This document shows, in pieces, positions 21,388-31,655 of a stretch of 64,000 bases of DNA (position 1 is the first letter of the stretch; each line of letters begins with the position of its first letter). The translations under genes and the position numbers were made by a program. The stretch spans positions 1-64,000 of the forward strand of contig CANQID010000003.1 in NCBI GenBank assembly GCA_947623925.1, given 5' to 3'. A model generated the notes under the pieces. It did no database searches, was not told the DNA's origin, and worked only from the letters and a program-made list of their open reading frames with translations. The DNA is from an uncultured Bacilli bacterium (GTDB lineage Bacteria > Bacillota_I > Bacilli_A > RF39 > UBA660).

Positions 21388-22007
21388 TAGATAAGCACCT
21401 CCTCTATTTGTTTAATAGCTTTTTCTGTTGCTATCATTTTATCTGCTGAAATTATATCTAAAACATTTATTTCATCAGCTTGTAATAAAATAACATTTCT
21501 TAAATTACGAGTAGCTAAAATCATATTTTCTGATAATCCATCTACAACTATTAATACATTCTTTTCAGCTTTTAAATTTGATAGTAATGTTTTAACTTCT
21601 TTAGTTTTATTACTTTCTAATTCGAATTTATCTATAACTATTAATTCTTTGTCTTTTGCTTTGCAAGATAGAGCCGCTTTTAAAGCTAATCTTCTTTCTT
21701 TGCGGTTCATTTTTTTGCTGTAATCTCTTGGATGTGGTCCAAAAACTACACCACCATGATACCAATGTGGAGCGCGTGTACTTCCTTGACGAGCACGACC
21801 TGTACCTTTTTGTCTCCAAGGCTTTGCTCCTCCTCCACTTACTTCTGAACGTGTTTTTGTATCAGCTGTACCTTGTCTTAATGAATTTCTTGATAAAGTA
21901 ATTGCATCATACAATACAGCATCATTTTGTACTTCCCAGATTTCTTTTGATAATGTAATATCGCTTACTTTTTCACCTTTAGTATTTAATACAGATAATT
22001 TAGACAT
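21387..22007 (-). CDS. rplD: 50S ribosomal protein L4
   Basis: [48 protein letters not shown]. Confidence 0.98.
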   Translation of the reverse strand: MSKLSVLNTKGEKVSDITLSKEIWEVQNDAVLYDAITLSRNSLRQGTADTKTRSEVSGGGAKPWRQKGTGRARQGSTRAPHWYHGGVVFGPHPRDYSKKMNRKERRLALKAALSCKAKDKELIVIDKFELESNKTKEVKTLLSNLKAEKNVLIVVDGLSENMILATRNLRNVILLQADEINVLDIISADKMIATEKAIKQIEEVLI

Positions 22008-22018
22008 CTATATTCCTC

Positions 22019-22813
22019 CTATTCTTCTGTAGCCTCAGAAGTTTCTGATTCTTCAGTAGTTTCTGCTGTTTCTAAAGTTTCTTCAGTTTCAACTGACTCT
22101 GTTTGTTCAACAGTTTCAACTGTTTCTTCTATTTCAGGAGTTGCATATGCATATGAGTTTAATTCCTCTACTTCATTAACTTTTCCTGGATTTTTAACAG
22201 AAGATTTTATAATTACTAAAGATTTTTTAGGTCCTGGTATATTACCTTTAACTAATATTACATTATTTTCTTTATCAACAGCTACTACTTCAAGATTTTG
22301 AATAGTTACTGTTAATACTCCCATATGTCCTGGTAATTTTTTACCTTTAAAAACACGCATTGGTCTCATTGTTCCCATTGAACCTGGTCTTCTATGATAA
22401 TGTGAACCATGTCCCATAGGTCCTCTACTTTGATTATGTCTTTTTATAACACCTTGGAACCCATGACCTTTTGTAGTTCCAGTTACATCTACTACTTCAC
22501 CAGGCTCAAAAATATCTACTGTTATTTCTTGTCCTAATGAATAGTTATTAATGTCTACACCTTTAATTTCTTTAAAGAAGCGCTTAGGTGTAGTATTTGC
22601 TTTGCTAGTATGTCCAGCAGAAGCCTTTGTCGCTAACTTTTCTCTCTTTGTATCAAAACCAAGTTGAATAGCTTCATAACCATCGTTTTCAATTGTTTTA
22701 ATTTGAGTAACAATATTTGGTTCAACTTCAACAACAGTTACAGGAACTAATTTACCAGATTTTGTAAATACTTGAGTCATTCCAATTTTACGACCTAAGA
22801 TTCCTTTTTTCAT
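22019..22813 (-). CDS. rplC: 50S ribosomal protein L3 with acidic C-terminal extension
   Basis: [29 protein letters not shown] ... [28 protein letters not shown]; about 57-aa E/T-rich tail. Confidence 0.97.
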   Translation of the reverse strand: MKKGILGRKIGMTQVFTKSGKLVPVTVVEVEPNIVTQIKTIENDGYEAIQLGFDTKREKLATKASAGHTSKANTTPKRFFKEIKGVDINNYSLGQEITVDIFEPGEVVDVTGTTKGHGFQGVIKRHNQSRGPMGHGSHYHRRPGSMGTMRPMRVFKGKKLPGHMGVLTVTIQNLEVVAVDKENNVILVKGNIPGPKKSLVIIKSSVKNPGKVNEVEELNSYAYATPEIEETVETVEQTESVETEETLETAETTEESETSEATEE

Positions 22814-22823
22814 ATTTTTCCTC

Positions 22824-23132
22824 CTATAATATTATTTTAATATCTACTCCACTTGGAATATCTAAATGAGTTAAAGCCTCTATAGTTTCCTTGCTTGGAT
22901 TTATGATATCAATTAGTCTTTTGTGTGTTCTTTTTTCAAATTGTTCACGTGAATCTTTATACTTGTGAACTGCTCTTAAAATTGTGATTTTTTCAATTTC
23001 AGTTGGAAGTGGGATAGGTCCACTTACTTCTCCACCTGTTCTTTTCACAGTTTCAATTATTGTAGCACAAGCAGCATCAACACTTTTGTGTTCAAATGAT
23101 CTCAATTTGATACGAACTTTAGTTTTAGACAT
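22824..23132 (-). CDS. rpsJ: 30S ribosomal protein S10
   Basis: [41 protein letters not shown]. Confidence 0.98.
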   Translation of the reverse strand: MSKTKVRIKLRSFEHKSVDAACATIIETVKRTGGEVSGPIPLPTEIEKITILRAVHKYKDSREQFEKRTHKRLIDIINPSKETIEALTHLDIPSGVDIKIIL

Positions 23133-23255
23133 TTGTATCCTCCTCTCGCCTATATCCAGTATAGACTTGCTCCGTGTAAAAACCTGAATGCCAATTGTTT
23201 TATTACAACTTAACCTGGTGTTTCAGCAACCTCACACATCATAGCATGCCACACA
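23133..23255 (-). promoter_or_regulatory. S10 operon 5' leader
   Basis: About 120-nt untranslated region between the S10 promoter and rpsJ with short complementary segments; typical position for a ribosomal-protein leader, structure not computed. Confidence 0.4.
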
Positions 23256-23261
23256 TTCAAA

Positions 23262-23290
23262 ATTATACACAATTATTATATGAAAATCAA
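23262..23290 (-). promoter_or_regulatory. Sigma-A promoter of S10 operon
   Basis: Minus strand TTGATT (23285-23290), 17-bp spacer ending TG-T-G, TATAAT (23262-23267). Confidence 0.7.
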
Positions 23291-23517
23291 TAGATTTTTA
23301 GAATTTTTTTAATAATTTTTTAAATTTTGCATAAAAAAATTTTTCTGTACTTTTATCTTTATAATATATTTATCTTTATAATATATTTTTGTTCTATTTT
23401 TTGATAATTCTAAACTTTAAACTTACTACTTATTTTAACATTACATTTGTTAGAATAATTTTAATGCATTAAATTAAATATTTAATGTTTTTCATATAAT
23501 TAAATGGGTGAGCATGC

Positions 23518-23844
23518 ATGAATCTAGTTCCTAATATAAACGCAAAAACATTCACTTTAAGTGCAATCGTGATTGGATATATATTAATTGATAATTCAAC
23601 CCCGGCAGAGCAAAATTCATTAGGAAACTGGTTTATGCTAATAGGGCAAGTTCTTTGTACAAATTCTGCACAACAACAAGTAATAAACAATCGAACTAAT
23701 AAATCAAATTCGTCTAATAGGCACATTATAAATGATGACAATATTAACAATTCTTCTGATAATGTTGAAGAACAAATAGAAATGATTAAAAAGGTGATAA
23801 ATGCGATGAAAACCGAGATTGAAAATTTAAAAAACAAATTATAA
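23518..23844 (+). CDS. Small protein: hydrophobic N-terminal segment plus Asn/Ser-rich linker and coiled coil
   Basis: ATG preceded by GGGTGAGC; MNLVPNINAKTFTLSAIVIGYILIDNSTPAEQNSLGNWFMLIGQVLCTNSAQQQ ... EEQIEMIKKVINAMKTEIENLKNKL; terminator follows immediately. Confidence 0.7.
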   Translation: MNLVPNINAKTFTLSAIVIGYILIDNSTPAEQNSLGNWFMLIGQVLCTNSAQQQVINNRTNKSNSSNRHIINDDNINNSSDNVEEQIEMIKKVINAMKTEIENLKNKL

Positions 23845-23846
23845 AA

Positions 23847-23866
23847 AGCAACAATTAAATGTTGCT
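23847..23866. terminator. Bidirectional intrinsic terminator
   Basis: AGCAACA-ATTAAA-TGTTGCT between convergent genes. Confidence 0.6.
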
Positions 23867-24589
23867 ATCATGGTTTAAATTATCAATATTTTCTTTGCTA
23901 ATATGAGTTTCAAATTCATTATATGATTTGTTTATTTGTTCTTCTTCGTTTATATCTTTTATATTATTTTTCTTATTCATTTTATTATTTATAGGTAAAC
24001 TAACTATTTTTCTATATATTAAAATTAGAGATACTATTATAAAATTAAGTACGAACATTATTGTACTAGCTTGTATAAGAATTCTAAATGTTTGATTTGA
24101 ATATATAGACATTTGTGAAAAGAAATCCAAATTATTTTTTACCACTACATCTAATATCATGAAAAAAAACAAATACGTACAACAGAAACAAAATACATTA
24201 ACTACATTAATGAATAAATTTGATCTTGAACTTAAAAATTTTAATTTACTATATTTATCAAATAAACTTAATACTGTATTAATATTTAGCACTACAAACA
24301 TTAAAAAATATATCGCTACATTTGGAAAATATATTAAATTAAATATTAAATCAACTAACTTATCAAAAAGATACAATAAAAATTTTCCATAATATCCAAA
24401 TAGCAATATAATTAGAATTGCATATATTAAAAATAAGACATGCCTTACTTTTTTATTTTTTTTAATCATAAATACAATCATCATAATCAAAGAAAGTGCA
24501 AAGAATATAAATAATTCTAAATAAAAAGGTGTTGTAAATATCAAAACTAATATAGAATAAAGATTTTGTAAAAAGTTAGTTTCTTCCAT
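23855..24589 (-). CDS. Hypothetical polytopic membrane protein of the sortase locus
   Basis: Multiple hydrophobic helices, same strand and close spacing to the sortase gene. Confidence 0.65.
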   Translation of the reverse strand: MEETNFLQNLYSILVLIFTTPFYLELFIFFALSLIMMIVFMIKKNKKVRHVLFLIYAILIILLFGYYGKFLLYLFDKLVDLIFNLIYFPNVAIYFLMFVVLNINTVLSLFDKYSKLKFLSSRSNLFINVVNVFCFCCTYLFFFMILDVVVKNNLDFFSQMSIYSNQTFRILIQASTIMFVLNFIIVSLILIYRKIVSLPINNKMNKKNNIKDINEEEQINKSYNEFETHISKENIDNLNHDSNI

Positions 24590-24604
24590 TTTAACACCTT
24601 CTAT

Positions 24605-25267
24605 TTAAATTCTTTCAAAAATATATATTGATTGTAAAGTATTTGAGTTTTTTGTACAAGTAATTAAAGTTAATACTGTCTTACTATTATTTCTATAAAT
24701 TATCAAGTTCCCCGTTTTAGGTTGTGTGTAAACATTAACAAGTTCATATTTATATTCAACGTTATTGTATTTTATATAAGCAACATCTCCAATTTTTAAA
24801 TCGCTTAATCTCTTAAAATATGCTCTATAACTTGTTCCATTGTGTCCAGCCAACATTACATTTCCTAATTCCTCATCCGGATAACTTGACTTAGATAAAA
24901 TCATTACATTTTTATCTACTGTATTATTTTTAGAATTTTTATCATAAAATCCTTTTTCTAATTTTATTTTTGGGATTTTTAATACTCCTATATAAGATTC
25001 TTTGTTTGAAGTAGATTGACTATTTTTAGAAGGCTTTTCTTCATCATCAATTTGTTCATTATTTTCTTCTACTATTTCAGGCTGATTTTCTATTTGTTCA
25101 TCTTTTTCTTCTAAATATTCTACTTTAACATCATTACTTGCGTCTAAAAGAGTTAAGGCCATTGTTTCAAAGGCCTTATTCTTTTTTTCATTTTTATATG
25201 GTATAAGAATAACTGTCAATCCTAAAACCATTAATATTAAAAATATAAATACAACTATTTTATTCAA
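24605..25267 (-). CDS. Sortase
   Basis: N-terminal TM; YIGVLKIPKIKLEKGFYD, NVMLAGHNGT (His), VLTLITCTKNSNT (Cys), C-terminal Arg (FERI). Confidence 0.9.
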   Translation of the reverse strand: MNKIVVFIFLILMVLGLTVILIPYKNEKKNKAFETMALTLLDASNDVKVEYLEEKDEQIENQPEIVEENNEQIDDEEKPSKNSQSTSNKESYIGVLKIPKIKLEKGFYDKNSKNNTVDKNVMILSKSSYPDEELGNVMLAGHNGTSYRAYFKRLSDLKIGDVAYIKYNNVEYKYELVNVYTQPKTGNLIIYRNNSKTVLTLITCTKNSNTLQSIYIFERI

Positions 25268-27447
25268 AATTGTTCACTTTTACGTTTTCTTATATAGAAA
25301 TATGTTCCTGCTATTCCTGACACTAATATAACTCCCCCAACTACATAAATCATCATTGAAGTAAAGCTTCCAGTATCTGGAACAGGCACTATAGTTAAAC
25401 TATCATAGATTGTTACAACTTGTACTTTATCAGTACCTTCTACTGTGAAGGTAATAGGTTCTGCCTTATCATATCCTTCTGGTGCAGTTACCTCTTCCAC
25501 TGTATATTCTTCCCCTATAATTAAGCGTTCAACTACATATGGCTCAGTAGTACTAATCCATCTTTCGATTACTTCACCATTTTTATTTTTTAAGACTAAC
25601 TCTGCTCCTGCTATAATTTCAGAAGTATCCTTGTCTTTCTTTGGGAAAGTTACAGTTGTTGGTTTATTTACCATTACAACAGGTTTATCTACTTTACCAT
25701 CTTTTACGTCAAATACAACTGCAGTAGTTGTTTTTATATAACCTTTTGGTGCAATAGTTTCTGATAAAGAGTATGTTCCGTCCTTTAAGCCTTTAACTAT
25801 ATGAACTTTATCAGTTGAATCCCATTCTTCAATTACTTTTCCAGTAACAACATCTTTTAACACCAAATGAGCACCAGGTAGTTCTTCTCCTGTAGTTGCA
25901 TCTTGTTTACTTATTTCAATTTCATTTAAAGCATTTTTCATTGTAAATGTATTTGCATCTGCAGAAGAAGTCGAAGATATTTTTCTAGTTACTTTTTCTT
26001 TATTTAAAACATATCCATCTGGTGCTTTCAATTCTTCTAATGTACATGTATCTCCAGGACTAATTTTATTACCTTTTGCATCAGTACCATTTATATAAGT
26101 ATATTCATTAGTTGTAGTAAACTCCTTACTATAACCAGATGTACAGCTAAATCTCATTTTTGCGCCACTTAAATTCTTACCATTTTCATCTTGCTTTACT
26201 ATTCTAATATTAACTTTGTAATTGATTGCTTTAAATTCTAAAGTTTCACCAGCTTTAAGAGTTTTAGTTTGTTTAATCATAGTAACAAATCCATCTGGCG
26301 TTTCTATTTCTTCTAATGTTACTGTTCCGGGAGCTAAATCATATACATCATGAGCATTACCATCAGTTGTCCATGTAAATGTTTTTCCAGTTGAATCTGT
26401 TAATTTTAATTTTGCACCACTTACAGGTTTATTATCTTCATCTACTTTTTCAACTTTAACATGAGTTCTTGTAAAAGATACTGTCTTACCTGTCCCTATT
26501 GCTTCATCATATTTAATTGGTACTAATAAATTTTGATAATCATAACGATCTAATGGTTTAGTAGCAGATGTTTTGTATAAATATGTTTTATAAGTTGATC
26601 TTTTAACACTTGCAGTAACCGTAATGTTACCAGTTAATGAATTAAGTCTACTAACTGGTAAATTCAAAGTTATTGTCTTACCATTTCTACTTAGTACCCC
26701 AGATTCATCACCAAATCCACTTTTTGAAGAAATTGTAACATTATATATATTAGATACAGGTTCATCAGTATCAATTGTAATGGTAGATGTAAGTTTTGTT
26801 CTATCACTTGAATAGTTCATACTATTACTACCAGTTAAAGCTATAGTTAATGAAGTTTTCTTGGCAGAAAGTGCATTATTAGCTAAATTTTTTATTTTTG
26901 AATATAATTTATATTGATCTGTGTAATTTGTTGCTTCTAATGAAGCTTTCTTAAATGTTGCAGGTAAATTGCCTTCTTCACTATCTGAAACCCCATTTGC
27001 AAGATCTTGATACCACCATAAAGCAACTTGTGTAACATAATATGCTTGATCTTCAGTAACACCTAATTTTGCTGCTGTACCGTTTTCAATTAAATATAAA
27101 TATGCATATTTAGTCTGTTCTGAAATTTTATTTAAAGTATATGCATCGTCACCCCATGCACCAACTTGATATGGTGTTCCTTGTTTTTCCATACAATATG
27201 CAGCTCTAGATTCTCCATTTACTGTTACATATTGTTTTGGAAGTTTAATGGATTCCTCCCAATTACCATCATTATCTTTAATAAAAGCTAACCAATCTTC
27301 ACCGTATTCATCAGCCTGTGAAGTTTTTGTTTTATCTATTGTCACCGTACTAGGTGCTGTTTCAGCACTTACAGTATTTACAGCAAAAAAAACTGAAAAT
27401 ATTAATAATAACAAAGACATTTTCTTTAAAAATCCACTATTTTTCAT
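25264..27447 (-). CDS. LPXTG-type surface protein with N-terminal thioester (TQXA) domain and about four SpaA/Cna-B repeats
   Basis: Signal peptide; AAYCMEKQ (Cys) and YYVTQVALWWYQD (TQxA Gln); four repeats ending in LEEIETPDGF / LEELKAPDGY / LSETIAPKGY / VEEVTAPEGY; VPDTG plus hydrophobic helix plus RKRK tail. Confidence 0.92.
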   Translation of the reverse strand: MKNSGFLKKMSLLLLIFSVFFAVNTVSAETAPSTVTIDKTKTSQADEYGEDWLAFIKDNDGNWEESIKLPKQYVTVNGESRAAYCMEKQGTPYQVGAWGDDAYTLNKISEQTKYAYLYLIENGTAAKLGVTEDQAYYVTQVALWWYQDLANGVSDSEEGNLPATFKKASLEATNYTDQYKLYSKIKNLANNALSAKKTSLTIALTGSNSMNYSSDRTKLTSTITIDTDEPVSNIYNVTISSKSGFGDESGVLSRNGKTITLNLPVSRLNSLTGNITVTASVKRSTYKTYLYKTSATKPLDRYDYQNLLVPIKYDEAIGTGKTVSFTRTHVKVEKVDEDNKPVSGAKLKLTDSTGKTFTWTTDGNAHDVYDLAPGTVTLEEIETPDGFVTMIKQTKTLKAGETLEFKAINYKVNIRIVKQDENGKNLSGAKMRFSCTSGYSKEFTTTNEYTYINGTDAKGNKISPGDTCTLEELKAPDGYVLNKEKVTRKISSTSSADANTFTMKNALNEIEISKQDATTGEELPGAHLVLKDVVTGKVIEEWDSTDKVHIVKGLKDGTYSLSETIAPKGYIKTTTAVVFDVKDGKVDKPVVMVNKPTTVTFPKKDKDTSEIIAGAELVLKNKNGEVIERWISTTEPYVVERLIIGEEYTVEEVTAPEGYDKAEPITFTVEGTDKVQVVTIYDSLTIVPVPDTGSFTSMMIYVVGGVILVSGIAGTYFYIRKRKSEQF

Positions 27448-27620
27448 ATTTCTACCATCCTATTCTAAGAATTATTATAACACACATTCGACATATTTCA
27501 AGTATTTTTGACATTGATATATAAAAAAGTGTAAAGTTATTATTTATAATAAACATTTATATTATGTGTACAATATAAAAAAATATTTAACCTTTTAAAA
27601 TTTTAAAAATTTTAAAAAAA

Positions 27621-27643
27621 GAACTAGATTATTTATCTAATTC
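27621..27643 (-). terminator. Intrinsic terminator of ftsH, loop contains stop codon
   Basis: Minus strand GAATTAGA-TAAATAA-TCTAGTTC then TTTTTTT (one G-U pair). Confidence 0.65.
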
Positions 27644-29641
27644 CTTAATCAATTCTTCCTTATTCATTTTAGAATAACCCTTTATTCCTTTTTCTTTAGC
27701 TAAATCTTTTAATTCAGTTAAAGTCAAATCCTCTAATGAAGCTGTCTTAAACTCACTAAAATCTTTTTCATCATCTTCATCAGGTAAACAACCATTTTCA
27801 ACTAAATAATCAATTTGTTCTTTTGTTATAGTTTCTTTTTCAAGTAAAGTTTCAGCAATTAAATCCAATAATTTTCTATTTTCCTTTATTATTTCAACAG
27901 CTTTTTTATAACATTCATCGATTATTTTTCTCATTTCTTGGTCTATTTCATAAGCAACTTGAGATGAGAAATTTCTACTTTTATTATAATCTCTACCTAA
28001 GAAAACACTACCTTCATCATTACTTTCTAATTGAAGTGGTCCTAAACTACTCATACCATATTCAGTTACCATAGCACGAGCAATTTTAGTAGCCTGTTGA
28101 AAATCGTTATGAGCACCTGTTGTAACTTCACCAAATATTAATTCCTCAGCTACTCTACCACCTAATAAACCTGTAATTCTTTCCAATAATTCCTTTTTAG
28201 TAGAAGTAAATCTTTCCTCTTTTGGTTGCATCATAGTATATCCACCTGCATAACCTCTAGGAATTATAGTTATTTTTTGAACATCATTTGCACCATCTAA
28301 TTTTATACCTAAAACAGCATGGCCTGATTCGTGATATGCAACTAACTTCTTATCATTTTCAGTATATTTTTTAGAAACCTTAGCTGGACCCATTAAAACC
28401 CTATCTTGAGCCTCATCTAATTCAGACATAGTTATACACTGTTTACCTCTTCTAACGGCAAGTAAAGCGGCTTCATTTAACAAATTCTCTAAATCAGCTC
28501 CACTAAATCCTACAGTTCTTGCAGCTATATAATCCAAGTTTATGTTTTTAGAAAATATTTTATTTTGAGCATGAACTTTTAATATTTCGGCTCTACCTTT
28601 AGCATCAGGTAAATTAACTTGAACTTGTCTATCAAAACGGCCTGGTCTAAGTAAAGCAGGATCTAGTACATCTGGTCTATTTGTTGCTGCAATTATAATA
28701 ATACCTTCATTAGCACCAAATCCATCCATTTCTGTTAATAATTGGTTTAATGTTTGTTCTCTTTCATCATGTCCGCCACCAAGACCTGCGCCTCTTTGTC
28801 TACCTACAGCATCAATTTCATCTATAAATATTAAACAAGGTGCATTTTGTTTTGCTTGTTTAAACATGTCTCTAACACGGCTTGCTCCAACACCTACAAA
28901 TAACTCAACAAACTCAGAACCACTTATATAGAAAAATGGAACATTAGCTTCACCTGCAACAGCACGTGCTAAAAGAGTTTTACCTGTTCCCGGAGGGCCT
29001 ACAAGTAGTACACCTTTTGGTATTCTTGCCCCCATCTTTTGAAATTTAGCAGGGGATTTTAAGAAATCTATTAATTCCTCTACTTCTTGTTTTTCTTCAG
29101 TTAAACCTGCAACTTGTTTAAATGTTACTTTCTTGTTATTTTCACTTAAATGTGCTTTACTTTTTCCAAAGTCCATAGATTTATTTGCTCCACCCATTTG
29201 TCTACTTATAAAGAAGAAAGCAAAACCTATTAATATTACCATAGGTAATATATTTATAATGAATAATAATACTGGGCTAGATCCGGGATCGTCAATAGTA
29301 TCTAACTTAAAATTATATTCCTTTTGGAAGGAAAGTAATTCAGTTATTACTTCTTCAGCAAGTGGCATCTTAAAAGTAAAATACTCATTTTCATTATATC
29401 CTTCCATTGTACCTTGAACTTCATACAATCTAGAATTTGAATTAGGTATAATTGTTATTTCTTTTACTTTATTTTCAGAAACTGCTGTTAAAAATTGTTG
29501 ATAATCTATTACATTAACTTTTTGATTTGCAACATTAAAAAAATATAAAATTCCTAGCATTACTAAAAATAAGAATATATAAGGTAATATACCTTTTTTA
29601 ACTGCTTTTTTATTCACAAATCTCTTCCTTTCTAATAACAC
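27629..29641 (-). CDS. ftsH: ATP-dependent zinc metalloprotease FtsH with C-terminal SAP/Rho_N-like segment
   Basis: [34 protein letters not shown] region, HESGHAV zinc site. Confidence 0.97.
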   Translation of the reverse strand: MLLERKRFVNKKAVKKGILPYIFLFLVMLGILYFFNVANQKVNVIDYQQFLTAVSENKVKEITIIPNSNSRLYEVQGTMEGYNENEYFTFKMPLAEEVITELLSFQKEYNFKLDTIDDPGSSPVLLFIINILPMVILIGFAFFFISRQMGGANKSMDFGKSKAHLSENNKKVTFKQVAGLTEEKQEVEELIDFLKSPAKFQKMGARIPKGVLLVGPPGTGKTLLARAVAGEANVPFFYISGSEFVELFVGVGASRVRDMFKQAKQNAPCLIFIDEIDAVGRQRGAGLGGGHDEREQTLNQLLTEMDGFGANEGIIIIAATNRPDVLDPALLRPGRFDRQVQVNLPDAKGRAEILKVHAQNKIFSKNINLDYIAARTVGFSGADLENLLNEAALLAVRRGKQCITMSELDEAQDRVLMGPAKVSKKYTENDKKLVAYHESGHAVLGIKLDGANDVQKITIIPRGYAGGYTMMQPKEERFTSTKKELLERITGLLGGRVAEELIFGEVTTGAHNDFQQATKIARAMVTEYGMSSLGPLQLESNDEGSVFLGRDYNKSRNFSSQVAYEIDQEMRKIIDECYKKAVEIIKENRKLLDLIAETLLEKETITKEQIDYLVENGCLPDEDDEKDFSEFKTASLEDLTLTELKDLAKEKGIKGYSKMNKEELIKELDK

Positions 29642-30957
29642 TTAAGTATTATATCACACTTTTCTGTTTTTTTAACATTAAATTTAGATTTTTTAAGGCC
29701 CGGTATCCATAAAATTTCACCTGTTGAATCTATTACTATAGGCCAACTATCTCTTTTACTATAATCTACTTTAGAATCTATAAATATGTCTTTTATTTTT
29801 TTACTGCCCGACATCCCTTTTACATATATTTTATCCCCATTTTTTCTATTTCTTACATACAAAGGTAATTTTATATCTTTTGAATTAAGTCTACATATAT
29901 TATTATCATCACATTCAGATTGTTCTATCATTTCAATTGTTTTTCCATTTGGAAGAAAAACTTTTTCTGTTATTTCTATTTCATATGATTTAGAATCTTT
30001 TATATTTTGTTCTATACTGATATTATTATATGATTTTATTGCTTTAAGATTATTAGGTAAATACACATATGTATTTGCTTTTTCTGAAGTAATTAATTTA
30101 TATATTAATTCAACATGTTTATCAGTAATTAACATCAAATCATCTTGATATTTATTTTCTAATAACATATAAATTATTTTTTCTTGTATTACTTTATCTA
30201 AATTTAAAAACTTTTCTATATTTAGTGTATTATTTACAATAACTTCATTTTGTATTGATTTTACTTGTTCTTCTATATATCTATTATATTCTAAAATTGT
30301 TTTACTAAACTTATAAAATTTATTATGAACGTTTTTATCTTCTTTTTTTAAAACAGGTACTACATATTTCCTATATCTATTTCTAGTATAAACATCTTTA
30401 AAATTAGATTTATCTTCTACAAATTGTAGTTTATTTTCTTTTATATACTCATATATATCATCTTTTGTAACAGTTATAAGTGGTCTTAAAATGGTATAAT
30501 TTGATTTTTTTACTTCTTTTGAAAACCCACTATACCCTTTAAATGTTGTACCTCTAACTATTCTCATCAATATTGTTTCTATTAAATCATCTCCATGATG
30601 AGCAGTTAATAAATATTTTGAATTGTATTTTGATATTAAACTTTCAAAAAAATTATATCTTTTTATTCTTGCTTCATTATGGAAATTATCATCTCCATAA
30701 TTTTCTATTTTCATATATTCAAATATAACATCATTTTCTTTACAAAAATCTTCTACAAAAACTTTTTCTGATTCACTTTCAACTCTTACATTATGATTAA
30801 CATGAGCACATATAACATTTATATTTGTTTCTTTTTTAACTCTTGCCATTAAATGAAGTAATGTAATAGAATCTGCTCCTCCTGAAACTGCTACAACAAT
30901 ATTTTCACTTTTTAAATTTTTAAATTTTTCAATTAATTCTTCGTAAACTTCTTGCAT
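29632..30957 (-). CDS. tilS: tRNA(Ile)-lysidine synthetase
   Basis: VVAVSGGADSITLLHLM PP-loop; TAHHGDDLIETILMRIVRG. Confidence 0.93.
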   Translation of the reverse strand: MQEVYEELIEKFKNLKSENIVVAVSGGADSITLLHLMARVKKETNINVICAHVNHNVRVESESEKVFVEDFCKENDVIFEYMKIENYGDDNFHNEARIKRYNFFESLISKYNSKYLLTAHHGDDLIETILMRIVRGTTFKGYSGFSKEVKKSNYTILRPLITVTKDDIYEYIKENKLQFVEDKSNFKDVYTRNRYRKYVVPVLKKEDKNVHNKFYKFSKTILEYNRYIEEQVKSIQNEVIVNNTLNIEKFLNLDKVIQEKIIYMLLENKYQDDLMLITDKHVELIYKLITSEKANTYVYLPNNLKAIKSYNNISIEQNIKDSKSYEIEITEKVFLPNGKTIEMIEQSECDDNNICRLNSKDIKLPLYVRNRKNGDKIYVKGMSGSKKIKDIFIDSKVDYSKRDSWPIVIDSTGEILWIPGLKKSKFNVKKTEKCDIILKCY

Positions 30958-30971
30958 AACTATCCCCCTAA

Positions 30972-31622
30972 CTACCATTTAATAGGTTCTATGCCATTTT
31001 TAACTAAAATTTCATTTGTTCTAGAAAAAGGTCTACTTCCAAAAAATCCTTTATTCGCAGACAAAGGTGATGGATGCGCTGACTCTATAATATAATGTTT
31101 TGGATTAGTTATCAACACTTTTTTACTTCTTGCATAACTACCCCATAATATATATACAACAGTAGAATCTTTTTCGTTTATTTTTTTTATTATAGAATCT
31201 GTGAATTGTTCCCAACCTATTCCTCTATGTGATAAAGGTGTATCTTTTACTACTGTTAAAACGCTGTTTAAGAGTAACACTCCTTGTTTAGCCCAATCTG
31301 TTAATTCATTTCCTTTTCTTACTATTTTTAAGTCATCATATAATTCTTTTAATATATTATTTAAAGATGGTGGTCTTTTAACTGAATTTCTTACTGAAAA
31401 ACAAAAACCATGTGCTTCATTTTCACCATGATATGGATCTTGACCTAATATTACAACTTTTACATCTTCATAATTAGTGTACAACAAAGAATTAAATATT
31501 TCCTCTTTTTTTGGAAAACAAATTTTAGTATTATATTCATTTTTTAAAAAACTTCTTAATTTTTTAAAATATTGTTTATTATATTCATCTTTTAATACTA
31601 AATCCCAATTTTTTGAAACCAT
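30972..31622 (-). CDS. ung: Uracil-DNA glycosylase
   Basis: VVILGQDPYHGENEAHGFCFSV; SAHPSPLSANKGFFGSRPFSRTN. Confidence 0.96.
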   Translation of the reverse strand: MVSKNWDLVLKDEYNKQYFKKLRSFLKNEYNTKICFPKKEEIFNSLLYTNYEDVKVVILGQDPYHGENEAHGFCFSVRNSVKRPPSLNNILKELYDDLKIVRKGNELTDWAKQGVLLLNSVLTVVKDTPLSHRGIGWEQFTDSIIKKINEKDSTVVYILWGSYARSKKVLITNPKHYIIESAHPSPLSANKGFFGSRPFSRTNEILVKNGIEPIKW

Positions 31623-31655
31623 ACAACATTCACCAACTATATTTTAGCACATTTA

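Noticed and set aside
21628-21819. Minus-strand alternate-frame ORF within rplD
   Set aside because: Overlaps the conserved L4 reading frame; no independent start signals.
22941-22956. TTGTTCACGTGAATCT inside rpsJ as a sixth parS
   Set aside because: Only the CACGTG core and a few flanking bases match; about four mismatches to TGTTNCACGTGAAACA and within coding sequence.
23469-23837. Minus-strand 122-aa ORF
   Set aside because: Antisense shadow of the 23518-23844 plus-strand gene, which has a better RBS, composition and terminator.
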